Positions 1 through 7,058 of a stretch of DNA of 64,000 nucleotides are shown one piece after another. Each line of letters starts with the position of its first letter. Position 1 is the stretch's first letter. The position numbers and the translations under genes were made by a program. The stretch is taken from the NCBI GenBank assembly GCA_018228645.1, contig CP073693.1, forward strand, positions 2,986,416-3,050,415, read 5' to 3'. The notes beneath the pieces are model-generated. The model saw only the letters and a list, made by a program, of their open reading frames with translations. It made no database searches and was not told the origin of the DNA. Origin of the DNA: Clostridiaceae bacterium Marseille-Q4143. Its GTDB lineage: Bacteria; Bacillota; Clostridia; Lachnospirales; Lachnospiraceae.

Positions 1-51
1 AACAATTCGTTTCTTATCTTTTAACTGTTCTCTTAATGTCGTACTGTCCAT
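1..51 (-). CDS. N-terminus of a gene leaving the window, probably glutamate 5-kinase
   Basis: Seventeen codons are visible from an ATG at 51 and run off the left edge. They read MDSTTLREQLKDKKRIV. This resembles the N-terminus of clostridial glutamate 5-kinases (ProB), where a basic KDKKRIV segment leads into the first beta strand and the VKVGS nucleotide-binding motif. That motif would lie outside the window, so the assignment is from memory of the family and not proven. A purine-rich AAAGAGAG stretch about 10 bases upstream can serve as ribosome site. The gene follows the BofC-like gene on the same strand with an 85-base gap. Confidence 0.45.
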   Translation of the reverse strand, partial: MDSTTLREQLKDKKRIV

Positions 52-136
52 GGTCTGTTCTCTCTTTAATGTAAGTAATTCTCATGCCTGCGCATGCTTA
101 TCATTAATTTACAACATCTTCCCTCTGATGGCAATC

Positions 137-553
137 CTAACTTGTATAATTTTCAAGAAAATTGTACAATTCTTCCTCATTCCGCAGGTACTTTCCCTGC
201 CGGATTTCCTCTTTTGTTTCCTCCGGGAGCACATCAAGAATCACATCCGTGTATTCATAAAGGGTATCCTCCGGAAGCGTATAGACTGTCACATAATTAT
301 GATAGTTTCGCAGCACAAATTCATAGTTTTCATTTTCCCTGGAAACTGTTCCTTCCGCTCCCTCTTCAGGCACCGGATCAGCGGCCGGAAACTGTTCTTC
401 TCCGGCCCCGCCTTCTGTCTGTTCTACAAACTCTGTTCCCTTCCTGTCTTCCGGAGAAATGCCGGAATCTGAGTTCGCCAAAAACACGAGCATCACTGCC
501 AGCAGAATGGCCACAACTGCCGCCAGCGTCACGAGCATTGTTCTTCTGGACAT
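137..553 (-). CDS. Small membrane-anchored protein with BofC C-terminal-like domain
   Basis: Predicted 138-residue protein. The start at 553 is chosen because AAAGGAGG sits six bases upstream; a longer frame from 574 would read through that ribosome site. Residues 5-27 form one hydrophobic segment behind MSRRT, so the protein is probably anchored with its C-terminus outside. An acidic linker rich in E, G and P follows (about 30-75). The last 60 residues (YEFVLRNY... then LPEE and EEELYNFLENYTS) resemble the C-terminal domain of BofC, which in Bacillus sits in the intermembrane space of the sporulating cell and restrains SpoIVB. The BofC link is by recognition of the LPEE/EELYxxLExYxS pattern and is tentative. 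It lies 58 bases downstream of the flippase gene and is probably cotranscribed with it. Confidence 0.6.
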   Translation of the reverse strand: MSRRTMLVTLAAVVAILLAVMLVFLANSDSGISPEDRKGTEFVEQTEGGAGEEQFPAADPVPEEGAEGTVSRENENYEFVLRNYHNYVTVYTLPEDTLYEYTDVILDVLPEETKEEIRQGKYLRNEEELYNFLENYTS

Positions 554-611
554 AAAAAAACCTCCTTTTTCCATCTAGTATGAACTGGAAAAAAGAGGTT
601 TATGCATTCAT

Positions 612-2276
612 TTACATCAAATGCAGTTTCTTCACAATAGAAAGAAGTGTTCTTCCCTTTGGAAAACCAAGAATTTCCTCCTCCCGGAGACCTTTCAGCA
701 GCAGAAGTGCCACTGCATACACAATCACCGCGCAGATGCAGGCGGCCAGTGTTGCGACAGCATTGCTCTTCATCATGAGATAAAGTCCCTCATATACACC
801 GAAAGCAGCCAGTCCCATAAGACCGGATGCAAGTATTGGAACAATAAACGTCCGTTTAAATTCCTGCCGGTATCGCATATATTTTGCAATTGACCTGGAA
901 TTCAGAATACACATCAGGAATGCAAAGAAAATATTTGCCCATACCACAGTATGGATGTTCAGATTCGTTACCATCAAAAGCACTACCAACAGAACTACGT
1001 GAAGTGCCAGTGAGATTGCCGCATGGATGACCGGCAGACGCATCTTGTCCATTCCCTGTAAAATACCGTTAGTCAGCGTAGACATGCCATACAGCACAAC
1101 AGAGAGACTGCCCGTCTGAAGCAGAAGTGCAGACAGCTGCAGATGATCTTTTGCTCCGAAAAGAAGCGTCAAAATTGGCGTTGCCAGCACAGAAAGGCCT
1201 ACTGCACACGGAATACAGATCACCATAACAAAACGGATGGCATTCTCTGTCTTGCGTCTCATCTCTTTTCTGTCTTTCGCGATTCTTGCTCTGGTCAGAA
1301 CCGGGATCGTGGAAGATGCCATTGCAGAAGCCACTGCAATAGGCACATTGGTCAGAAGCTTATACTCACCGCTGTAGATACCCCACAGTTCATCAATTCC
1401 CATACTATCATAATTCTTCAATGCCATCAGATGTTTGAAAATACCCTGATCGATAATTCCGCTCAGATTGTAGACAGCCGTACTTAAAATAACCGGCATA
1501 ATGGTCAGAATCAGCATATAATAGATCTCTGCTGTGGACTCTTCCCGCCGCTCTTCTCTGGAAACTGCCATCTTCCGCCTCATCACATGACGGTAGGCTG
1601 CCACCAAAAATGCCAGAAACAAAAGGCCGCTCAATGCGCCAAGCCCGGTACCGAGGGTACTTCCGGCTGCTCCGTATGCGTATGCCGCCGTCTTTGTTCC
1701 AAGCACTGCATCAATCTTCAGGCCGTAATGAAACAATACATAGGCGGCACCGATGCTGACTGCCGCATTGATAATCTGCTCTACGATCTGCGAGACTGCT
1801 GTAGGTACCATGGTTCCAAGTCCCTGGAAATAGCCTCTCATACAGCCCATGACTGCCACCACCAGAATCGTCGGTGCCAGCACCTGCAGCGCCAGTTTAC
1901 TCTCCGGCGTATTCACCAGCACATCGCTGAAAAATCCCGCCCCGAAGAAAATAAGCAGTGCTCCGATTCCTCCGGACACCAGTGCAAATGTCAGGGTACA
2001 TTTAAAAATCTTATATGCCGCTTTTGGCTGTCCTGCCGCCATACGGGCAGACACCAGTTTTGATACTGCCAGCGGGAGACTGAACGAAGAAATCAGCAGC
2101 ACCATGGAGTATACCTCATAGGCTGCTGAATAATAACTGTTTCCCACCGGACCAAGAATTCTTGTGACTGGAATCCGGTACACCATTCCGATAATTCTTA
2201 CCAGAATGGAGGCTGCGGCCAGAATTCCTCCCTGCACAATATAATTGGATTTTTTCTTATGATTTCCGGTACTCAT
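612..2276 (-). CDS. Polysaccharide/lipid flippase of the MOP superfamily (SpoVB/MurJ-like)
   Basis: 554 residues with about 14 hydrophobic segments spread over the whole length, as in MOP-superfamily exporters. The N-terminus (about 12-60: GGILAAASILVRIIGMVYRI then RILGPVGNSYYSAAYEVY) matches the SpoVB/YtgP group of lipid II or polysaccharide flippases. Members move undecaprenyl-linked precursors across the membrane for cell wall or spore cortex synthesis. The ribosome site AAAGG lies six bases before the ATG. It lies 16 bases downstream of ybeY, in the same direction as the sporulation genes yqfC and yqfD, which suits a role in envelope or spore building. Whether it is SpoVB, MurJ or another paralogue cannot be settled from the sequence alone. 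Confidence 0.85.
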   Translation of the reverse strand: MSTGNHKKKSNYIVQGGILAAASILVRIIGMVYRIPVTRILGPVGNSYYSAAYEVYSMVLLISSFSLPLAVSKLVSARMAAGQPKAAYKIFKCTLTFALVSGGIGALLIFFGAGFFSDVLVNTPESKLALQVLAPTILVVAVMGCMRGYFQGLGTMVPTAVSQIVEQIINAAVSIGAAYVLFHYGLKIDAVLGTKTAAYAYGAAGSTLGTGLGALSGLLFLAFLVAAYRHVMRRKMAVSREERREESTAEIYYMLILTIMPVILSTAVYNLSGIIDQGIFKHLMALKNYDSMGIDELWGIYSGEYKLLTNVPIAVASAMASSTIPVLTRARIAKDRKEMRRKTENAIRFVMVICIPCAVGLSVLATPILTLLFGAKDHLQLSALLLQTGSLSVVLYGMSTLTNGILQGMDKMRLPVIHAAISLALHVVLLVVLLMVTNLNIHTVVWANIFFAFLMCILNSRSIAKYMRYRQEFKRTFIVPILASGLMGLAAFGVYEGLYLMMKSNAVATLAACICAVIVYAVALLLLKGLREEEILGFPKGRTLLSIVKKLHLM

Positions 2277-2292
2277 GTATTGCCTTTATCCT

Positions 2293-2790
2293 TTACCTCG
2301 TAATATTCAGATGCTCAAGCACGGCTGACTGGCGAGTTTCCATATCCTTTGCCTCATCCTCCGTCATATGGTCATATCCCAGCAGATGAAGCATACTGTG
2401 AGCAATCAGAAATGCATATTCTCTCCTGACGCCATGTCCATATTTTTCCGCCTGCTCTTTGACCTTATCAAGGGAGATAACGATATCTCCAAGCAACAGT
2501 TCTCCTGTATCCGGATCAAAGCAGTCTCTCTCATGCGCTTCCGCCCAGGAAAAATCCACCGGACTCTCATACTCTACCTGTGGAAAAGAAAGCACATCCG
2601 TCGGTCGATCCACATCCCGGTATTCCCGGTTCATTCTATGAATCTCTTCATTGGACGTAAGAAGAAGGTTCACTTCCGCTTCATAGGGACATCCTTCTTC
2701 TTCCAGTACCTGGCTGATCACCAGACTCGCCGTTCCCTCATAGTCAATTCCTAACTCCAGTCCGTACTCGTCTTCCAGATTTAACGTCAT
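2293..2790 (-). CDS. ybeY: Endoribonuclease YbeY (16S rRNA maturation)
   Basis: 165 residues from the ATG at 2790, which has AGAGAGG about seven bases upstream; a longer frame from 2838 would run back into phoH. The zinc-binding signature of the family is clear near the C-terminus: HSMLHLLGYDH, with the three metal-binding histidines. RPTDVLSFP and GDIVIS in the middle are further family hallmarks. YbeY is a single-strand endoribonuclease needed for 16S rRNA 3-prime end processing and ribosome quality control. The start overlaps the end of phoH by 47 bases, the usual clostridial phoH-ybeY pairing, so the two are translationally linked. Confidence 0.96.
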   Translation of the reverse strand: MTLNLEDEYGLELGIDYEGTASLVISQVLEEEGCPYEAEVNLLLTSNEEIHRMNREYRDVDRPTDVLSFPQVEYESPVDFSWAEAHERDCFDPDTGELLLGDIVISLDKVKEQAEKYGHGVRREYAFLIAHSMLHLLGYDHMTEDEAKDMETRQSAVLEHLNITR

Positions 2791-3772
2791 TTTGATTCCT
2801 CTCTTTTTTCCGAACTGCCTTTTTCTCATATTCTTCATAGGCAGTTACAATCTTCTGTACCAGCGGATGTCTGACAACATCACGACTGGTCAATCTGCAG
2901 AAACTGATACCTTCCACTTTACCAAGCACCTTTTCAGCCACTTCCAAACCGGATTTTACGTCCGGTGCCAGGTCTTTCTGCGTCTCATCACCAGTGATGA
3001 CCACTTTGGACCCAAATCCAACACGGGTAAGGAACATCTTCATCTGTGCCTGGGTCGTGTTCTGTGCTTCATCAAGAATGATAAATGCATTGTCAAGGGT
3101 ACGTCCTCTCATGTATGCCAGCGGCGCTACCTCGATAAGTCCCTTTTCCATATTTTTCTGAAAACTCTCCGCACCCATAATCTGATAAAGTGCATCATAC
3201 AGAGGCCTCAGATACGGATCTACCTTGCTCTGCAGATCTCCCGGCAGGAATCCAAGTTTCTCCCCTGCCTCTATAGCCGGACGGGTCAGAATGATCCGCT
3301 CCACTTCATTTGCTTTGAATGCGGTGATTGCCATGGCCATAGCAAGATACGTCTTACCGGTTCCTGCAGGTCCGATACCAAAAGTAATCATATCTTTTCG
3401 GATGGCATCCACATAATTTTTCTGTCCCAGCGTCTTCGGCTTGATTGACTTTCCGCTGATGGTATGACAGATCATATCACCATCGATATCCAGAAGCGCA
3501 CCTGACTTTTCCTCCATCGCCAGAGATAATGCGTAATCCACATTCTGCTCTGTGATCTGGTTTCCCCGTTTTGAGAGTTCCAGAAGTTCATTCAGCACCT
3601 TCGCAGCCTGACTTACCTGCGCCTCGTTTCCAATCAGCTTTACGCCGCCATCCCTTGATACCACCGTCACGCCGATGGTGCGTTCTATTTTCTTTACATA
3701 TGCATCAAACTGTCCGTATACATTCTGTGCATGCTCGGACGGAATGTCAAAAAGATTATCCTGTAATGTCAC
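2744..3772 (-). CDS. phoH: PhoH family ATPase
   Basis: 342 residues if translation begins at the GTG at 3772 (MTLQDNLFDIPSEHAQ). An in-frame ATG further upstream lies within the yqfD reading region and lacks a ribosome site, so GTG is preferred although AAGGGA is rather far (about 12 bases). The central domain holds the Walker A motif GPAGTGKT followed by YLAMAMA, the ILTRPA segment, and the Walker B segment AFIILDEAQNT with TGDETQ downstream, all typical of PhoH. The N-terminal part (GVTVVSRDGGVKLIGN) is the usual KH-like region. PhoH proteins are RNA-linked ATPases, often paired with ybeY. The gene begins inside the end of yqfD (17-base overlap). Confidence 0.95.
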   Translation of the reverse strand: MTLQDNLFDIPSEHAQNVYGQFDAYVKKIERTIGVTVVSRDGGVKLIGNEAQVSQAAKVLNELLELSKRGNQITEQNVDYALSLAMEEKSGALLDIDGDMICHTISGKSIKPKTLGQKNYVDAIRKDMITFGIGPAGTGKTYLAMAMAITAFKANEVERIILTRPAIEAGEKLGFLPGDLQSKVDPYLRPLYDALYQIMGAESFQKNMEKGLIEVAPLAYMRGRTLDNAFIILDEAQNTTQAQMKMFLTRVGFGSKVVITGDETQKDLAPDVKSGLEVAEKVLGKVEGISFCRLTSRDVVRHPLVQKIVTAYEEYEKKAVRKKERNQNDVKSGRRVRTGVRN

Positions 3773-5018
3773 TGCTAGTTCGTTCCCTTTCTTCTTCCGG
3801 ATCATCCTGAGTGGGCAGTTCTGTCCGGGGAGTCTGTTCCTGCACGGCATTTTCTTCCGTCACATAAGTTCCGGATGTCCTGCATAAAACCCCATTTGAT
3901 TCTATTTTAACATTATTCTCAATAATTTGAAGACCCTTTCTGCTTAATTTTTCAAAAAACAGAGAAAGCTCCTGTTGTGCCTTCTCCTGTGCCTCTCTCT
4001 CCGTATAAACCGCTTCTTCGGAAATATATTCTTTTATCGTGCTTTTTCCAAAAGAAACCGGCAGATAAAAATTTTCCGTAAGCTTCAGCGGCATTTCCTT
4101 CGTCAGCACATCCTGCTCTTCGTAAATATCTCCTATTCGCCCAAATGTAATCCGTTTATTTCCAAGAACCACATAATAACATGTTTTCTCCCTTCCGGTA
4201 TACTCTTTTTTCCGGTATTGCAAAGAAAAGGAAGATTCATAGTGTCCGCTGCTTCTGATAATCACATCTGCATCCGCATGAACATAATAAGTGTGCGCCG
4301 GTTCTCCGGCATCATCCAGTACTTCGATCTTCGATGACACCAGAAGGTCTCCCTGTTTTACCAGCTGCCCGATCTGTGCTTCCTGCGTCCCGCTTCGCAC
4401 GATCATGCTGACAACAGTACCATCTGTTTTGGCTACCAGCTCCGCCGGCTGATCAGGATCCGGAATTGCTCCATAATCTGCATCTTCATTTTCTTTAATA
4501 TGAATAATCAGCCGGGTGCCTTTCACTTCCACCGACGTCCATGTAATCTCCGGGAACTGCTTTCTAAGCGCTTCCTCAATCCAACCTCCATGCACCGCTG
4601 TCTTCCTCATGCCATGCACTACCTGCTGTTCTTCCAGAAATTCAAGAATCATCGGATCACTTAAAGAACTGGTTCCTTCTATATGAATGTTCCAAATAAA
4701 CAGCGACATTCCATAGAGCAGGACTGCCGCCCCTGCTGCTCCTGCTGCAAACATTTTCCGCTTCCGATATCTGTACAGGATAAAAGGAAGGCCGTGTCTT
4801 TCCAGAATCACGGCCTTTGTTCCTGTCTTTCTCAGCAATGGACGCAGCTTTTTAAAGCTGCTGATGCTGATACACATTTCATATTCAGTTCCTTTGTTCT
4901 GAAGCTCCCATATGATCATATGGTACCTTCCGCAGAGATTCAGAAAACGTTCCGGCGAATAACCGGTCAGCCGGATCTTCACATATCCTTTCAGAAATTT
5001 CACAAATGCCGTCAGCAA
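3756..5018 (-). CDS. yqfD: Sporulation protein YqfD
   Basis: 420 residues. The N-terminal third (FLKGYVKIRLTGYSPERFLNLC, then KKLRPLLRKTGTKAVILERHGLPF) is characteristic of YqfD. One membrane segment lies near residues 88-110, next to a short WNIHIEGTSSLS segment. The extracytoplasmic part carries a POTRA-like and beta-rich region with IKENED and the lead-in DGTVVSMIVRSGTAQ-type segment found in YqfD proteins. YqfD is a stage IV membrane protein of endosporulation made in the mother cell. The acidic, disordered tail overlaps the phoH start. It overlaps yqfC by seven bases, so the pair is one translational unit. Confidence 0.92.
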   Translation of the reverse strand: MLTAFVKFLKGYVKIRLTGYSPERFLNLCGRYHMIIWELQNKGTEYEMCISISSFKKLRPLLRKTGTKAVILERHGLPFILYRYRKRKMFAAGAAGAAVLLYGMSLFIWNIHIEGTSSLSDPMILEFLEEQQVVHGMRKTAVHGGWIEEALRKQFPEITWTSVEVKGTRLIIHIKENEDADYGAIPDPDQPAELVAKTDGTVVSMIVRSGTQEAQIGQLVKQGDLLVSSKIEVLDDAGEPAHTYYVHADADVIIRSSGHYESSFSLQYRKKEYTGREKTCYYVVLGNKRITFGRIGDIYEEQDVLTKEMPLKLTENFYLPVSFGKSTIKEYISEEAVYTEREAQEKAQQELSLFFEKLSRKGLQIIENNVKIESNGVLCRTSGTYVTEENAVQEQTPRTELPTQDDPEEERERTSSDITG

Positions 5019-5272
5019 TATCGAATTTCCCCTATCTGCCCCGATATCTTCATCTCATCTTCCGTATAATAATCAATGTGAAGCTGTTCACCACAGAAGG
5101 TCATCTGACAGGTCTTTGTCTGCAGCCGGATCTTCTGATCCGTATACTCAATAATGCCCCTGTAATTCTCCACATAAGCTTCACTTCTGCCAGTTACAGT
5201 CAGTACCGCCGCGCCCATGGTCAAATCCTTCGGAACCCCAAACTGATCCGTAATCTTTTTCCTCAATCCCAT
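5012..5272 (-). CDS. yqfC: YabP/YqfC family sporulation protein
   Basis: 86 residues, the normal size of the family. The segments LTVTGRSEAYVENYRGIIEY and IDYYTEDEMKISGQIGEI are typical of the YabP/YqfC fold, a small beta-sandwich protein expressed in the mother cell during sporulation. The start at 5272 is preceded by GGTGA seven bases upstream. It overlaps yqfD by seven bases. A possible sigma-E type promoter lies just upstream at 5301-5329. Confidence 0.92.
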   Translation of the reverse strand: MGLRKKITDQFGVPKDLTMGAAVLTVTGRSEAYVENYRGIIEYTDQKIRLQTKTCQMTFCGEQLHIDYYTEDEMKISGQIGEIRYC

Positions 5273-5300
5273 GAAGTCACCGCTTCCGGCTGTTTGATTA

Positions 5301-5329
5301 TATATATGCAGAAATAAAAATATTTATTC
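5301..5329 (-). promoter_or_regulatory. Possible sigma-E type promoter of yqfC-yqfD
   Basis: On the minus strand the sequence shows GAATA (-35-like, 5329-5325), a 16-base AT-rich spacer, and CATATATA (-10-like, 5308-5301). This resembles the mother-cell sigma-E consensus (KMATA, about 14-16 bases, CATACA-T). The yqfC-yqfD pair belongs to the sigma-E regulon in Bacillus, which supports the reading. The region is AT-rich, so chance matches are possible. Confidence 0.35.
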
Positions 5330-5860
5330 ATACAGAATCAAACTGAACCAGGTGACCACATTGCCCCCGTTCATAAAGGTAATCTGATATTTTTCTGCCA
5401 GATCTGTCACCAGAATGCCATAGCTTTCAATGCACGGAAACATTTTATCCGGATGTCTGCATGGGGCATCCGGGTAAGCGCAGTGCTCGCAGATAGCGCA
5501 GGACTCCGTCGAGAGGGTCAACGTTTTCGAACATTGCTGTTCCACCAGCGCCCGGATCTGCCTTGTGATCTCCTCGTGATCCTTTCTGGTATCCAGCATT
5601 TCTTTCATATTTTCGATATCGGACACTTCCGCTACTGTTGTAAAAATAAAGCCTCCGGTATACTGGCGGCATCGTTCCTTACATTCTGCCACAGTACCCA
5701 CTGCAGGCGGGCAGGACCAGGAGGTCCCATACCGCGGACATTCACTCTCGCAGATATGACGCACCTGTTCGAGAAATGTGATCTCTTCCGGTTTTATAAA
5801 TGCATATTCACAGACTGGGTATTCTGCGATCTGGGTCTCCAGTTTTTGCTGATCTATCAT
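5324..5860 (-). CDS. DUF2284 family predicted metal-binding protein
   Basis: 178 residues. Clusters of cysteines typical of the DUF2284 family are present: CESECPRYGTSWSCPP (about 37-52), a Cys pair in CKERC, and a ferredoxin-like group CAICEHCAYPDAPCRHP near 120-136. These suggest binding of an iron-sulfur cluster or zinc. The substrate or partner is not known for the family. It is the last CDS before the injection-system genes and has its own promoter at 5896-5925. No strong terminator is seen between it and the upstream baseplate gene, so readthrough is possible. Confidence 0.85.
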   Translation of the reverse strand: MIDQQKLETQIAEYPVCEYAFIKPEEITFLEQVRHICESECPRYGTSWSCPPAVGTVAECKERCRQYTGGFIFTTVAEVSDIENMKEMLDTRKDHEEITRQIRALVEQQCSKTLTLSTESCAICEHCAYPDAPCRHPDKMFPCIESYGILVTDLAEKYQITFMNGGNVVTWFSLILYE

Positions 5861-5868
5861 TTTTATCT

Positions 5869-5911
5869 TCCTCTGTATATCGTAATCTTTTTTTCATTAT
5901 AATACATACAG
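5869..5911. repeat. Inverted repeat flanking the -10 region of the DUF2284 promoter
   Basis: CTCTGTAT and ATACAGAG form an 8-base perfect inverted repeat about 27 bases apart, one arm upstream of the -10 box and the other just before the ribosome site. It could be an operator or a weak leader hairpin. The sequence alone does not tell which. Confidence 0.3.
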
Positions 5912-5925
5912 AGAAAAACAGACAA
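5896..5925 (-). promoter_or_regulatory. Sigma-A type promoter for the DUF2284 gene
   Basis: Minus strand TTGTCT (5925-5920), 18-base spacer, TATAAT (5901-5896). The -10 box is a perfect consensus. It lies about 40 bases upstream of the DUF2284 start codon and just past the stop codon of the last baseplate gene, so this gene can be transcribed independently of the CIS operon. Confidence 0.6.
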
Positions 5926-5930
5926 CGCTT

Positions 5931-7025
5931 TTATCCCAGTACATAATTTCCGCCCAGCACAAATCCGCTGGTATCTGCCTGCTCCGGTATGGACAGTCTG
6001 CTGTTTTTGTCAAGATAGCAGTGGGTATCCATATGACTGCTCCAGTCCAGAAGAACCAGATTACAGTTCATCCCGAGGGGAATATAGTCCTCCATCAGCT
6101 GCAGCAGCTTTTCTTTTGCGGGCGGATGTTTCATATCGGATGTGTCCAGAATAACCGTAAAGGTGTCTTCCTCACGTCCGTAGAGTTTCTCATAAGCCTC
6201 CATCAGTCCGGTGCCTTTTTTCATCCAGTCATGCCATTTAAAATACTCCAGAATCCGTGCTTTTCTTCCCACTGACAGAGCAATCATTTCCTCAAGCACA
6301 TGGCCGGTGCCTCTGCCACACTGAATTTCCTGCAGATGCTTTAAAAGCCAGCGGATCTGTCCGGAGGAATACTGCTGTTCCCTGCTCCAGTCACCTGTCC
6401 AGGATGCCAGTTCCGGCAGATGTTCCTCTGGAGTACTCTCATAGTCCAGATAATCCGGCACATAATCTACTTCCCGTTCCTGATCTTCGTACATACTCTG
6501 GAGCACGGTCATATACCGCTCAAAAAATGTATCCCTTCCGGACGTCTGATAAATTTCCGGCAGATATTCCACAAAACTGCCCCATGGGAATTCCACATGA
6601 AGACCGTCAATCTGAAAATGACTGTCCACACGTGCGCCGGATACCCGGATCAGGATATAAAGGTACTGTCCTGTCAAGCTGTGAAGAAGCAGATCGTCCG
6701 TGTTTACTTTTCTGATAAAGGTCTGCTCTCGCAGCATCTCTTCTATCTGATCTGCTGTCCGCTCTTCCGCATACAGAAATTCCCTTAGATCTTCATTGGA
6801 AGCTGCCGCCATGATCTCATACTTGCATTCCCGGAAGATTCCGCTTAAAACCAGCCGATGCCAGGTTTCGTTTTGATCCATGGAATCATAGACCGGTGCA
6901 AGCCATGTAAATACCCCGCCGCCTGTTCCGGTCAGACGGTAATCATCACTTAATTCCATGCGGAACCGTTTTCCTTCTGCTAATGCAAGCCGGTAAAAAT
7001 TCACCTGTTTTCTGTTTTCCATCAT
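5931..7025 (-). CDS. CIS baseplate protein, phage P2 gpI-like (Tail_P2_I type)
   Basis: 364 residues from the first of two adjacent ATGs at 7025, which has AGGAGG ten bases upstream; a TTG at 7034 is too close to that site. The middle region with YLPEIYQ followed by FFERYMTVLQSMYEDQEREVDYVPDYLD, then LPELASWTGDW and RGTGHVLEEMIAL, is the pattern of the gpI-type tail protein family found in eCIS and related loci. gpI-like proteins sit at the outer edge of the baseplate and connect fibres. The N-terminal 150 residues are less conserved, with a beta-rich look. It is the last gene of the CIS operon. No separate fibre gene follows it. Confidence 0.85.
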   Translation of the reverse strand: MMENRKQVNFYRLALAEGKRFRMELSDDYRLTGTGGGVFTWLAPVYDSMDQNETWHRLVLSGIFRECKYEIMAAASNEDLREFLYAEERTADQIEEMLREQTFIRKVNTDDLLLHSLTGQYLYILIRVSGARVDSHFQIDGLHVEFPWGSFVEYLPEIYQTSGRDTFFERYMTVLQSMYEDQEREVDYVPDYLDYESTPEEHLPELASWTGDWSREQQYSSGQIRWLLKHLQEIQCGRGTGHVLEEMIALSVGRKARILEYFKWHDWMKKGTGLMEAYEKLYGREEDTFTVILDTSDMKHPPAKEKLLQLMEDYIPLGMNCNLVLLDWSSHMDTHCYLDKNSRLSIPEQADTSGFVLGGNYVLG

Positions 7026-7058
7026 AACCGGCAATCCTCCTTCTTTCTATTTGTCATC

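Noticed and set aside
2790..2838. Longer N-terminus of YbeY from an ATG at 2838
   Set aside because: The extra 16 residues are basic, not part of the family, lie within phoH, and the proper ribosome site AGAGAGG belongs to the ATG at 2790.
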